From Bacteroidota bacterium (GTDB taxonomy: Bacteria > Bacteroidota > Bacteroidia > Cytophagales > Cyclobacteriaceae): a stretch of DNA of 64,000 nt. Below, piece by piece: positions 34,427 to 42,547 of this stretch. Under the pieces are notes generated by a model. The model made no database searches, was not told the DNA's origin, and saw nothing but the letters and a program-made list of their open reading frames with translations. The stretch covers positions 124,001-188,000 of the forward strand of contig JAFDYX010000020.1 in assembly GCA_018267215.1 (NCBI GenBank). Reading direction: 5' to 3'. Every line of letters begins with the position of its first letter. Within the stretch, counting starts at the first letter, position 1. The translations under genes were made by a program, and so were the position numbers.

Positions 34427-35089
34427 ATGAATACTTTGCTCATACTTCAATTCCTCAAAGACATTGCCCGCAACAACAACCGCGAATGGTTTGAAAAAAA
34501 TAAGTCCAAGTATCTGGAAGCCAAAACCAACTTTGATGATTTTTTGGAAACGCTACACAAAGAGTTATTGAAGTTTGACGAAAGTCTTTCCGGACTTAAC
34601 CCGCGCAAAATAGCCTTTCGTATCTATCGCGATGTACGCTTCAGCAAAGACAAACGACCTTACAAGGTGAACATGGGTGCAGGCTTTTCGTCTAAAGGTA
34701 AAATGGAGCAAGAGCCCGGGTACTACATTCACCTGGAGCCGGGAAATAAAAATTTTGTGGCTGGGGGCATGTATGTGCCCAACCCAGAAAATTTGGCAAA
34801 AATCAGACAGGAGATTGATTACAACCCCAATGCCTTGTTGAAAATTTTAGCTGATAAACAATTCAAAAAGTATTTTGACGGCCTGGCCGATTGGGATCGG
34901 CTGAAGACAGCCCCGAAAGGCTACCCGAAAGATCACCCCCACATCGAACTCCTCAAAAACAAAAGCTTTGTCGTTTCGCACCCGTTTACAGATGCCGAAG
35001 TGAAGGACGCAAAGTTTACCACAAAAGTGGCAGCAGTCTGCAAAAGCATAAAAAAACTGAACGACTATTTAAGTGAGGCAATCGCTTAG
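34427..35089 (+). CDS. DUF2461 family protein
   Basis: A 220-residue protein of the DUF2461 (TIGR02453) family: FLKDIARNNNREWFEKNKSK, GLNPRKIAFRIYRDVRFSKD, RPYKVNMGAGFSSKG, GYYIHLEPGNKNFVAGGMYV and FVVSHPFTDAEV are diagnostic. The family is widespread and its biochemical role is not established. The ATG at 34427 lies one base after the VapC stop; a longer upstream frame overlaps the toxin gene and is not needed. It may be read through from the toxin-antitoxin promoter. Confidence 0.85.
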   Translation: MNTLLILQFLKDIARNNNREWFEKNKSKYLEAKTNFDDFLETLHKELLKFDESLSGLNPRKIAFRIYRDVRFSKDKRPYKVNMGAGFSSKGKMEQEPGYYIHLEPGNKNFVAGGMYVPNPENLAKIRQEIDYNPNALLKILADKQFKKYFDGLADWDRLKTAPKGYPKDHPHIELLKNKSFVVSHPFTDAEVKDAKFTTKVAAVCKSIKKLNDYLSEAIA

Positions 35090-35151
35090 TCGCATGAAAA
35101 TAACTAGGGGAAATTGAGAGAATTCTCAATAAAAATATTGAAGAGAAAAAG

Positions 35152-35233
35152 TGCCGAAGGCGGGACTCGAACCCGCACAGCTTGCGCCACACGCCCCTGA
35201 AACGTGCGTGTCTACCAATTTCACCACTTCGGC
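35152..35233 (-). tRNA. tRNA-Leu (anticodon CAG)
   Basis: Acceptor GCCGAAG/CTTCGGC, anticodon stem CACGT/GCGTG around loop TTCAGGG (anticodon CAG), long variable arm and GGTTCGAGTCC T-loop, discriminator A. No encoded CCA. Confidence 0.93.
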
Positions 35234-35313
35234 ATTACTGTCTTTCCGAAAACTGACTGCTAACAGCGGTTAACCAATTAAGCATTCTTCAGTTTACAAC
35301 TATAATATTCTGT

Positions 35314-35398
35314 TGGTGCCCAGGACTGGACTCGAACCAGCACACCTTGCGGCACTACCCCCTCAAAGTAGCGTGTCTACCAATTTCACCACCTGGGC
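35314..35398 (-). tRNA. tRNA-Leu (anticodon GAG) with encoded CCA
   Basis: Acceptor GCCCAGG/CCTGGGC, anticodon stem CTACT/GGTAG around loop TTGAGGG (anticodon GAG), long variable arm, discriminator A at 35317 and CCA encoded at 35314-35316. The D-arm half is identical to the neighbouring tRNA-Leu(CAG), pointing to duplication. Confidence 0.93.
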
Positions 35399-35461
35399 CA
35401 AATACCAAAAGAACAACAAGGGCTGCAAAAGTAACAAGGTTTTAAAACTTTACCAATCAAA

Positions 35462-35914
35462 TCAACTCAGGGCAATTTTTTTCTTGGGCGCTTTCTGCGA
35501 AAGGTATTGTACCATGTGCGGATACTCTGTATGCTCTTTGTGGCCAATACTTATTTTATGGCCATCGGTAAATTTTATCTGCAGTTCTCTGTACTCCGAG
35601 TTCTTTCCTGTTTTAACTTTATTTTCTACCCACTGATCCAATTGAGCAAGCGAATAGCTTTTTCTTTTTTTTAGAAACGGATAAATAATCTCAATTTGAT
35701 TGTTACCTAATTTCAGGATTTTATAGCGGACAAAAATTTTGTAGAAAACAAACAGGCCAATAGGCAAAAGAACGACAACCACCGCATAATTGTACCAGGC
35801 TACTAACTGCTGCCGCCAGATTACGAGCAGATTCATGGCAATAACTACCCCAGTGATGAGCAAAAAAAACATGAAAGAAGTGATGGTTGCCTTTTGGGGC
35901 TTGGAGGTAATCAA
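35462..35914 (-). CDS. Two-pass membrane protein with a PH-like C-terminal domain
   Basis: About 150 residues: two membrane segments (SFMFFLLITGVVIAMNLLVI and YAVVVVLLPIGLFVFYKIFV) followed by a basic, beta-rich soluble part (YKILKLGNNQIEIIYPFLKK; SYSLAQLDQWVENK; ELQIKFTDGHKISIGHKEHT) that resembles bacterial PH/YcxB-type domains. The start is uncertain: TTG at 35914 or 35932, or ATG at 35872 inside the first membrane segment; I prefer 35914, which leaves a short cytoplasmic tail. It lies between tRNA genes. Function unknown. Confidence 0.65.
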   Translation of the reverse strand: MITSKPQKATITSFMFFLLITGVVIAMNLLVIWRQQLVAWYNYAVVVVLLPIGLFVFYKIFVRYKILKLGNNQIEIIYPFLKKRKSYSLAQLDQWVENKVKTGKNSEYRELQIKFTDGHKISIGHKEHTEYPHMVQYLSQKAPKKKIALS

Positions 35915-36022
35915 GGTGATAATTTTACACAAAGATTATCCCGATACCGGGAATATCAAAAAATATTATAGACGAAAGGCAAACATCTTTGCTGAGCGCT
36001 TAAGCAGTTAATATTTGAGATG

Positions 36023-36094
36023 AGCCGAGAATGGGATTTGAACCCACGACCTGCTGATTACGAATCAGCTGCTCTACCCCTGAGCTACCTCGGC
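36023..36094 (-). tRNA. tRNA-Thr (anticodon CGU)
   Basis: Acceptor GCCGAGG/TCTCGGC, anticodon stem GCTGA/TCAGC around loop TTCGTAA (anticodon CGT), T-loop GGTTCAAATCC, discriminator T. 72 bases, no encoded CCA. Confidence 0.93.
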
Positions 36095-36145
36095 TTAAAG
36101 GATTAAACAATCGTAAAGTTATTCGTAAAAAGTATAACTTGGCAC

Positions 36146-36580
36146 ATGCTTTCAAAAAAGTGCAAATATGCCATTCATGCCTTGGTTTACTTAGCCGAGC
36201 GCTATCAAAAAGGTCCGGTTCACATTCAGGAAATAGCCGAAAAAAAAAATATTCCTAAAAAATTTTTAGAGGCCATTCTGCTCGAGTTGAGGAAAGCCAA
36301 GGTGCTGCACAGCAAAAAAGGCAAAGGCGGGGGTTACACCCTATATCAGAAGCCATCCGAAGTCAACTTAATGGAAATTATGCGGTTGATGGACGGCCCC
36401 ATCGCCTTGCTGCCTTGTGTTTCACTCAACTATTATGAGCGCTGCGAAGAATGCCGGAGCGAAAAAACCTGCGGCATACGTGATGTGTTTTTAAATGTGC
36501 GCGATGAAACGTTGGAAATATTAGGCGGGAGCACATTAGATAAAATACTCAAGCGTGAAAAATCAATGTTAACCAAATGA
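36146..36580 (+). CDS. Rrf2-family transcriptional regulator
   Basis: A 144-residue winged-helix regulator: YAIHALVYLAERYQKGPVHI, IAEKKNIPKKFLEAILLELR (recognition helix) and GGGYTLYQKPSEVNLMEIMR. The sensor region has four cysteines: Cys92 (LLPCVSLNYYERC), Cys101, Cys104 (CEECRSEKTC) and Cys110, a spacing that could hold an iron-sulfur cluster as in IscR/NsrR relatives. The next gene, 71 bases downstream in the same direction, is a peroxiredoxin, suggesting a redox response; direct control is inferred. Confidence 0.9.
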   Translation: MLSKKCKYAIHALVYLAERYQKGPVHIQEIAEKKNIPKKFLEAILLELRKAKVLHSKKGKGGGYTLYQKPSEVNLMEIMRLMDGPIALLPCVSLNYYERCEECRSEKTCGIRDVFLNVRDETLEILGGSTLDKILKREKSMLTK

Positions 36581-36620
36581 AATAAATTTTTCTTTTTCCT
36601 ACTGAATTAATAGACTTTAC

Positions 36621-36628
36621 TATATTTG
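36621..36628 (+). promoter_or_regulatory. -7 promoter element of the peroxiredoxin gene
   Basis: TATATTTG fits TAnnTTTG and lies 22 bases before the ATG. No good TTG -33 is seen, which would suit a promoter that needs an activator. The preceding AT-rich stretch after the Rrf2 gene is the place to look for its operator. Confidence 0.6.
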
Positions 36629-36650
36629 CGCGAAACAAAAAAATACAAAA

Positions 36651-37283
36651 ATGGCAGTAAGATTAGGAGACATCGCCCCCGATTTTCAAGCAGAAACTAC
36701 GGAAGGCAAAATTAATTTTCATCAATGGCTGGGTAATGGCTGGGGCGTTCTGTTTTCGCATCCGGCAGACTTTACTCCGGTATGCACAACCGAGTTAGGT
36801 GCAGTAGCAAAACTGCGAAGCGAGTTTGACAAGCGCAACGTAAAGGTAGTAGCACTTAGCACCGACTCGGTGGATTCTCATCAGAAATGGATTGGCGATA
36901 TTAACGAAACACAAAAAACTCACGTTAATTTTCCCATCATTGCAGATCCTGAATTTAAAGTTTCTAACCTGTATGATATGATCTACCCACAGGTGAGCGA
37001 TAAGTTTACAGTTCGTTCTGTTTTTGTTATAGGACCCGATAAAAAGGTAAAGCTGACAATTACCTATCCGGCATCTACCGGAAGAAATTTTGAAGAACTG
37101 CTCCGTGTGATAGATAGTTTGCAACTAACATCCAAACACAGTGTGGCTACACCGGCCGATTGGAAACAAGGGCAAGATGTGATTATCTCGACAGCAATAA
37201 AAGATGAAGATGTGCCGGCTCGATTCCCTAAAGGACACACGCGTATTAAACCGTATTTACGCACTACCCCACAACCTAATTAA
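36651..37283 (+). CDS. 1-Cys peroxiredoxin (Prx6 type)
   Basis: A 210-residue peroxiredoxin of the Prx6/AhpC-TSA class reducing hydrogen and organic peroxides. The peroxidatic Cys45 is in SHPADFTPVCTTELG, with Arg in FTVRSVFVIGPDKK. It is the only cysteine in the protein, so there is no resolving cysteine and an external thiol is needed. The Prx6-type C-terminal domain is present (TPADWKQGQDVIISTAIKD). It has its own -7 element and terminator and follows an Rrf2 regulator. Confidence 0.94.
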   Translation: MAVRLGDIAPDFQAETTEGKINFHQWLGNGWGVLFSHPADFTPVCTTELGAVAKLRSEFDKRNVKVVALSTDSVDSHQKWIGDINETQKTHVNFPIIADPEFKVSNLYDMIYPQVSDKFTVRSVFVIGPDKKVKLTITYPASTGRNFEELLRVIDSLQLTSKHSVATPADWKQGQDVIISTAIKDEDVPARFPKGHTRIKPYLRTTPQPN

Positions 37284-37302
37284 TAAATTGGTAAACCGAA
37301 CG

Positions 37303-37333
37303 AAGCCATCTTAGAAATGAGATGGCTTTTTTA
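37303..37333 (+). terminator. Intrinsic terminator of the peroxiredoxin gene
   Basis: A 9-bp stem (AAGCCATCT / AGATGGCTT) with an 8-base loop runs into TTTTTTATT, 19 bases past the stop codon. Confidence 0.85.
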
Positions 37334-37347
37334 TTTCGCAATCAACT

Positions 37348-37821
37348 TCACACCTTTTCTTTTCTGCTCATCCATTTTATCAGGTTGGCACGGGCACGGC
37401 TGCTTACCTTTTTTTGAAAAAAACCTGTCCACCCCAACAGCCACCCGCTAAGCCCCAGCGCTTGCCGGCTCCATTTCCAAAAACTAAAATAATCTGAGTG
37501 TTCGGTAATTTTTCCGTTTTCTATTTTTATGTATGCCTGAATGGAGTTAATTACTGTACGCCCGGTAGAAAAAGTATAGACCGCCTGCCATCGGCAAGAG
37601 TGATAATCGGTATCAACAGCTTGTATAGCTGAAAATGTCAACGAAAAATCTTTTGCATTGCGGCAGAGCATCTCCCACATGGCCTTTACCTCAGTTCCAT
37701 GCAATAGACCAAAAACAGGATCCTGAAATACGGCATGGTCGGCATAACACTGCTGCATGGCTGTATAATCCAGTTTTTGAAAGGACGCATAAAAATGACT
37801 GATCAGTTGCTCATTAGTCAT
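37348..37821 (-). CDS. NTF2/SnoaL-like domain protein
   Basis: A 157-residue protein whose first 120 residues match the SnoaL-like/NTF2 cone fold: LISHFYASFQKLDYTAMQQC, YADHAVFQDPVFGLLHGTEV, KAMWEMLCRNAKDFSLTFSA and NSIQAYIKIENGKITEHSDY. The tail is basic and tryptophan-rich (SFWKWSRQALGLSGWLLGW). Members of the fold range from isomerases to ligand-binding proteins; none can be preferred here. Single gene, convergent with the peroxiredoxin gene. Confidence 0.8.
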   Translation of the reverse strand: MTNEQLISHFYASFQKLDYTAMQQCYADHAVFQDPVFGLLHGTEVKAMWEMLCRNAKDFSLTFSAIQAVDTDYHSCRWQAVYTFSTGRTVINSIQAYIKIENGKITEHSDYFSFWKWSRQALGLSGWLLGWTGFFQKKVSSRARANLIKWMSRKEKV

Positions 37822-37858
37822 AGCAGAATAAAAAAACCTTCACAGAGAAGGCTTTTAG

Positions 37859-37933
37859 TCGGGGTGAGAGGATTCGAACCTCCGACCTCTACGTCCCGAA
37901 CGTAGCGCACTAGCCGGGCTGTGCTACACCCCG
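37859..37933 (-). tRNA. tRNA-Pro (anticodon CGG)
   Basis: Acceptor CGGGGTG/CACCCCG, anticodon stem CTACG/CGTAG around loop TTCGGGA (anticodon CGG), T-loop GGTTCGAATCC, discriminator A. No encoded CCA. Confidence 0.93.
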
Positions 37934-37970
37934 ATGAGGTGCAAAAATAATCATTCAGTTTTGATTCAGT

Positions 37971-38354
37971 CTATTCTTCTTCATAAAACTCTTGAAGAGA
38001 ACCAAAATAGACATCGCGCCATCCCTCTACGATGTCATCAAAACTTTCGTCTGGTATGTTTGTATGCCTAAGTTCTGCCGAAGTGCCATTTTTATCAGCA
38101 TGTAAAATGATGGTGACGATAGACTCTTCTTGTTGGCCATCAAAATACCACTGCTGAATAATCTTTTTGTTGGGGATGAATTCCAGGTTCTTTCCTACGA
38201 TAGCGCCATCCCATAATGAGAACTCACTGCCGGGTTCAGTACTCATTTGTGCTTCTTCGCCTGACCACAGATAGATGGTGAGCGGATTGGTTAAAGCTAA
38301 GTAAACATCTTCTGGAGAGGCGTTGATTGAAAAATATTTTTTATAATCCTTCAT
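37971..38354 (-). CDS. SRPBCC/AHSA1-like (START-fold) protein
   Basis: A 127-residue START-fold protein of the activator-of-Hsp90-like group: FSINASPEDVYLALTNPLTI, LWDGAIVGKNLEFIPNKKII, QQWYFDGQQEESIVTIILHA and the long C-terminal helix DIVEGWRDVYFGSLQEFYEE. It probably binds a hydrophobic ligand, but no partner gene indicates which. Single gene between tRNA-Pro and a GDSL hydrolase gene. Confidence 0.85.
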   Translation of the reverse strand: MKDYKKYFSINASPEDVYLALTNPLTIYLWSGEEAQMSTEPGSEFSLWDGAIVGKNLEFIPNKKIIQQWYFDGQQEESIVTIILHADKNGTSAELRHTNIPDESFDDIVEGWRDVYFGSLQEFYEEE

Positions 38355-38404
38355 ATTGATAGGGTTGACTTATTGCTTTCAGGTCAAGAAAAGTAAAATA
38401 AATC

Positions 38405-39061
38405 TTAATGCTTCAGATAAGGGAGAATAATTTTTTGCCAGAGGGCATAGCCCCGTGTGTTCATGTGCAGACTGTCGGCTGTGAAAAGCGATGCTTTCGG
38501 CTTGCCATTTTTATTGAGCATGATAGAGGCAACATCCACGAAATCTGTTCTTTTTTGTTTTTTGAGAAAATCTCGGATTAGGTTATTTGCCTGTGTATAA
38601 GACTTTAAAAAATGATGGCGCGAAGGGCTTGGCTTCATGGATACGAAGGTAACCCACATCGTGGCGTCATTATTCCTGATCAATGAAAACAATTTTTTAA
38701 AACGTGTGAGTGCGCTGTCTGCCGGAAAAGATGGGTTATATGCCAAATCATTTTCACCGCAATAAATCACGATTTGTTTGGCACGATAAGGCGCCACCAC
38801 ATTTCTAAAATAAAAAATTTGATCAGCTAAAGTTGATCCGCCAAATGCCCGGTTGATGATGGGATAGCCGGGGAAATAGCTTGGTAGTTTGTGCCAGTAG
38901 GTAAATGAAGAACTTCCGATAAACAAGATACCATTTTTGAGAGGTGGGTGCAGGCTGTCTTCTTTTTGAAATGCTTTGATCTCCGATGCGAAAGGGGCGG
39001 CAGGCTGCGCAGTCACCACGTAGGCTGTTAATAGAAGTAAAAAAGTGATGCGGATCATCAT
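38405..39061 (-). CDS. Secreted SGNH/GDSL-family hydrolase
   Basis: A 218-residue esterase-fold enzyme with a signal peptide (RITFLLLLTAYVVTAQ). The four SGNH blocks are present: Ser in ILFIGSSSFTYW, Gly in RAFGGSTLADQI, Asn in IYCGENDLAYN, and Asp and His in ADSLHMNTRGYALW. Likely periplasmic deacylation or deacetylation of a glycan or lipid. TTG at 39067 precedes ATG 39061 and ATG 39058; the ATG at 39061 is taken. Single gene. Confidence 0.9.
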   Translation of the reverse strand: MMIRITFLLLLTAYVVTAQPAAPFASEIKAFQKEDSLHPPLKNGILFIGSSSFTYWHKLPSYFPGYPIINRAFGGSTLADQIFYFRNVVAPYRAKQIVIYCGENDLAYNPSFPADSALTRFKKLFSLIRNNDATMWVTFVSMKPSPSRHHFLKSYTQANNLIRDFLKKQKRTDFVDVASIMLNKNGKPKASLFTADSLHMNTRGYALWQKIILPYLKH

Positions 39062-39149
39062 TATCAAAAATGGAAGAGACCGATAAACTCACTCGCCTGT
39101 AAATGGCGCAGGTGAAGCATGTTTAAAATTTTGTGGGCTTGGCTATAAA

Positions 39150-40025
39150 TTATTTGCCCAATGCCTTGAGCATGGTGTCGCCAATGAGTGCCGGTGACTC
39201 TACCACGTGAACGCCACACTCTCTCAAAATTTTCATTTTGGCTGCAGCCGTATCTTCAGCTCCACCAATAATAGCTCCTGCGTGCCCCATTCTTCGCCCC
39301 GGAGGAGCCGTTTGCCCGGCAATAAATCCTACTACGGGTTTTTTATTTCCGTTTTCTTTAATCCATCGTGCTGCCACCGGCTCATAATTTCCGCCTATCT
39401 CGCCAATCATCACAATGCCTTCAGTTTCCGGATCGTTCATCAGTAACTCAACAGCGTCTTTGGTGGGCGTGCCGATGATGGGGTCTCCGCCAATACCAAT
39501 GGCTGTGGTGATGCCCAGTCCGGCTTTCACGATCTGGTCTGCTGCTTCGTAGGTTAGTGTGCCTGACTTAGATACGATTCCTATTTTTCCTTTTTTGAAA
39601 ACAAAGCCCGGCATGATGCCCACCTTTGCCTCGCCCGGAGTGATGACACCTGGGCAGTTGGGGCCAATGAGTGTTACGTCATGACTTTTTACATATTTTT
39701 TGGCAATCATCATGTCTTTTACAGGAATACCCTCGGTGATGGCTACAATAACTTTAATACCAGCATCCACTGCTTCCATGATGGAGTCGGCAGCAAATGC
39801 CGGAGGTACAAAGATGATTGATACATCTGCACCGGTTTTTTCTACCGCTTCTTTTACTGTATTGAAAACAGGCCTGCCCAGATGAACTTGGCCGCCTTTG
39901 CCGGGAGTTACACCACCCACCACGTTTGTGCCGTATTCAATCATTTGGCCGGCATGAAAGGATCCTTCCGACCCGGTAAACCCCTGCACAATTACACGCG
40001 AATTTTTGTTGACCAGTACACTCAT
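39150..40025 (-). CDS. sucD: Succinyl-CoA ligase alpha subunit
   Basis: A 291-residue citric-acid-cycle enzyme subunit forming succinate and a nucleoside triphosphate from succinyl-CoA. The CoA-binding domain begins [20 protein letters not shown] with [15 protein letters not shown]; the active-site histidine that is phosphorylated is in [31 protein letters not shown] and [20 protein letters not shown] are standard. The beta subunit gene (sucC) is not adjacent, as is common in Bacteroidota. A good TTG-N19-TAATTTTG promoter lies upstream. Confidence 0.97.
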   Translation of the reverse strand: MSVLVNKNSRVIVQGFTGSEGSFHAGQMIEYGTNVVGGVTPGKGGQVHLGRPVFNTVKEAVEKTGADVSIIFVPPAFAADSIMEAVDAGIKVIVAITEGIPVKDMMIAKKYVKSHDVTLIGPNCPGVITPGEAKVGIMPGFVFKKGKIGIVSKSGTLTYEAADQIVKAGLGITTAIGIGGDPIIGTPTKDAVELLMNDPETEGIVMIGEIGGNYEPVAARWIKENGNKKPVVGFIAGQTAPPGRRMGHAGAIIGGAEDTAAAKMKILRECGVHVVESPALIGDTMLKALGK

Positions 40026-40045
40026 AATAGAATTGTTAAGCGAAA

Positions 40046-40075
40046 CAAAATTAGAATAAATCTTTGGTCAGTCAA
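40046..40075 (-). promoter_or_regulatory. Promoter of sucD
   Basis: On the minus strand TTG (40073-40075), 19 bases, then TAATTTTG (40046-40053), a full match to the Bacteroidota vegetative promoter; the ATG is 20 bases further on. Confidence 0.75.
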
Positions 40076-40081
40076 GGAAAT

Positions 40082-40108
40082 AAAAAAGCCCCGAACCAGT
40101 CGGGGCTT
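40082..40108 (-). terminator. Intrinsic terminator of the CHASE2/FecR-like operon
   Basis: Minus-strand reading: AAGCCCCGA, loop CTGGT, TCGGGGCTT, then TTTT(T)A. A perfect 9-bp GC-rich stem, 21 bases past the stop of the FecR-like gene and just upstream of the sucD promoter. Confidence 0.88.
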
Positions 40109-40129
40109 CGCGCTATAATTAACCTGATT

Positions 40130-41029
40130 TTATTTAACTGACTTTAATTTGTTGCGAAATAAAAACTCCTCATATCCTTCTTTATAAGTGGGATTTTGAG
40201 GGTCTAATTTCATGGCTTTTTCATAACAAGAAATGGCATCAATCAACAATTTTCTTTCTTCAAAAACAGAAGCTTTCAGGTATTCATTAAAAGCTGTTTC
40301 TTCTTTTAAATCAGCCAGGTCGGTATCCAGTTGCTTTTTTATATCGTTGTAACGGTCGCCTGTAATACGCGTGATGGCGTGAGATGCTGAATTACTTTTG
40401 TTATCAGCTTTTGAGCGTACTTCTACCAAAACCGGAATTTCTTTTGAGTATTTAGGATCACTCAAATCTATCTGTGCAATTTTTTCGGGAGTTTCGGTTT
40501 CAGAGAGCACATCGCCAAACATATTTTTTACAGAGACAACGTAAGGCGAAGTAGCTTTGGATGACTCCCAGTTAACAATAACCACCGGGTCGTACACTTG
40601 GCCAAACTGGCTCTCGGGCAAAAACACTTTAATGTCTTCCATGCCACGGTGAACGGCTCCTGTTGCACTTAATCTGTTCTTTTTGGCTTCAGCCGAGTTG
40701 CTGCTTAGAATGAAGTCAGTGTATTTATTGAGCACGCTTGCGCCCGAGCCTACTTTGCTGGCCAGATCATCTACTTTGTAGTTGCCCGGTTGCTTTACCT
40801 CCATAGGTTTGCCTGTAACATGTACAAGCCCCACGGATGCATTTTCGGTTATCTTCAACTCATCTCCTTTTTTAAGCTGTGCCCCTGTTTTAATAGGTTG
40901 CCACGAGTCTCCTGATTTTACTTCGTTTGCACCTTTGTTGGCCAGCACACGGAAGGTGTAATCCTGAGCCTGAGCCGAGCTAAAAATTACCAAAAAGCCA
41001 ATGACTGCTAAATAATTGATTTTTTTCAT
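40130..41029 (-). CDS. Periplasmic FecR-like protein with C-terminal TPR
   Basis: A 299-residue protein with a signal peptide (AVIGFLVIFSSAQAQ). Residues 30-90 look like a FecR beta-domain (VKSGDSWQPIKTGAQLKKGD; ASVGLVHVTGKPMEVKQPGN), a central beta-rich region holds VYDPVVIVNWESSKATSPYV, and the C-terminus has a TPR-type helix pair (LIDAISCYEKAMKLDPQNPT). The upstream partner gene encodes a CHASE2 membrane protein, 97 bases away. FecR-like/CHASE2 pairs recur in bacteria and are thought to form an envelope sensing unit; the signal and output are unknown. A strong terminator closes the unit. Confidence 0.7.
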   Translation of the reverse strand: MKKINYLAVIGFLVIFSSAQAQDYTFRVLANKGANEVKSGDSWQPIKTGAQLKKGDELKITENASVGLVHVTGKPMEVKQPGNYKVDDLASKVGSGASVLNKYTDFILSSNSAEAKKNRLSATGAVHRGMEDIKVFLPESQFGQVYDPVVIVNWESSKATSPYVVSVKNMFGDVLSETETPEKIAQIDLSDPKYSKEIPVLVEVRSKADNKSNSASHAITRITGDRYNDIKKQLDTDLADLKEETAFNEYLKASVFEERKLLIDAISCYEKAMKLDPQNPTYKEGYEEFLFRNKLKSVK

Positions 41030-41126
41030 TTTTTGGGTTTGTGATTTATGCTACGAAAATAATAAAAATCATGCCAAGAGGCAGATTAGTTTTACGAATT
41101 AATACCCAAAGCTGTTTTTTGGTAAG

Positions 41127-42494
41127 CTATTCTGCCGATTTTTCGAATATTTTTTTAAGTATCGGGTTTAGAAAGTCGTAGGCAGGGCCTACCAGCGCGC
41201 AAACTGCCATAGAGAGGGTTAAGTCTATTTTATAAGTATAAGTGGCAAAGGCATAAATCATGATGCCCGAAATGAGAATAATCTGCACAATCTGGATCGT
41301 TACCTGAAGCGCATCGTACCACATATCCCATTTTTCATTGATAATACTGAAAAGGGCCACTGTTAGAATGCCCAATACAATAGCTATGGTAAGCGTAGCC
41401 CATTCGGGCGGCTCGCCCACATAGTCTTCATTCAGTATCATAGATATAATGTTGGCATGAACCACCACGCCAAACATATCGGGGTTTGCCCTGCCTGCAA
41501 CTTTTTTGTTCAAGGGAGTAAAGTATTTGTCTTCCCAGGCGGGGTCTCCAAAATAATTTCCCAAATATCCTAAGATTACGATTTTATCTTTTAGCAGCGA
41601 AGAATCAAACTCTTCTTTCATGAGTTGCTCAATATCTAACGCATAAAACATGATGCGAAAATTGGTGGTGCTCAGGTCTTTTCCCTGCAGCGTTTTCAAT
41701 TTGATGTCAGTCAGTTCAACATTTCCCCGGTAATTCACTATTTCTTCCTCGTTGCCACGCGCAAAAAGTTTTTTCACTTTCGTGGAATCATACCTTTTGG
41801 CCAGTTCTACGGCAAAAGCGTTTTCATATCGGCCATTGATCTTCATGCGCGGAATAAAACTGCGGCATTGCTTTACATCTTCCTGATAGCTGGCATCGGT
41901 GATCAGATTGGCAAAACCATGCGAGGAATACCGATCAAACATGGGATCGGACACCTCCATCGAATCATATTCATCTATCATATCCTGATTATAGGCCGTG
42001 GCAGTCTTTTGTAAAAGTTTGGAAACTAACACAACATTGCCTGCTTCTTTGATGGCATCGGACAAAAAATTATTGGCCAGCGTATCTAACAACTGCGGGC
42101 AACGGATAGTGTCGTACAGCCCGCCTTCGCAATTGAAGTAACTATCAATACCTATTACCCGGGGTTTGTATTTATTAATGATGGCAAGCTGTTGGGCAAT
42201 ATCGAGGCGGGGGATATGCCCAAAATTTACCAACACAATCCGCTGATCTACATCGGGCTGTGGCCGTAGCTGAGAGAAAGCATAGTCAGTCAACTCAAAA
42301 TCGGATAGTGCCTGGCCTACGGGGTCGAACGCATTGAATAATTGTAAACTGAACAAACCGCTGAAAGCCCACATCAGAAAAAACGAAAAGGCGGTGACAC
42401 TGACAGATCTAAACCAAAAGAAGGCAGTCCGTTTTTTTAGGAAATGATAAAGTCCGCTCAGAACAGCGGTGATAGAAGACCAAAATTTCCGCAT
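41127..42494 (-). CDS. CHASE2-domain sensor-type membrane protein
   Basis: A 455-residue protein: an N-terminal membrane segment (FSFFLMWAFSGLFSLQLFN), a large periplasmic CHASE2 domain (RIVLVNFGHIPRLDIAQQLA; YKPRVIGIDSYFNCEGGLYD; KDKIVILGYLGNYFGDPAWE; ANPDMFGVVVHANIISMILN) and three membrane segments at the C-terminus (WATLTIAIVLGILTVALFSI and two more). Unlike many CHASE2 proteins there is no kinase, cyclase or GGDEF output domain, so any signal must pass to another protein, perhaps the FecR-like one encoded next. Confidence 0.85.
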   Translation of the reverse strand: MRKFWSSITAVLSGLYHFLKKRTAFFWFRSVSVTAFSFFLMWAFSGLFSLQLFNAFDPVGQALSDFELTDYAFSQLRPQPDVDQRIVLVNFGHIPRLDIAQQLAIINKYKPRVIGIDSYFNCEGGLYDTIRCPQLLDTLANNFLSDAIKEAGNVVLVSKLLQKTATAYNQDMIDEYDSMEVSDPMFDRYSSHGFANLITDASYQEDVKQCRSFIPRMKINGRYENAFAVELAKRYDSTKVKKLFARGNEEEIVNYRGNVELTDIKLKTLQGKDLSTTNFRIMFYALDIEQLMKEEFDSSLLKDKIVILGYLGNYFGDPAWEDKYFTPLNKKVAGRANPDMFGVVVHANIISMILNEDYVGEPPEWATLTIAIVLGILTVALFSIINEKWDMWYDALQVTIQIVQIILISGIMIYAFATYTYKIDLTLSMAVCALVGPAYDFLNPILKKIFEKSAE

Positions 42495-42547
42495 AGGAAT
42501 CAGGTTATTCAGTAAATTTAGAAATTTATACCAATCTAATAACCGGG

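Noticed and set aside
35313-35636. Plus-strand 107-codon frame beginning in a tRNA region
   Set aside because: Its first third is the reverse complement of tRNA-Leu(GAG) (the well-known RTGLEPAH-type false protein) and the rest is antisense to the PH-like membrane protein gene.
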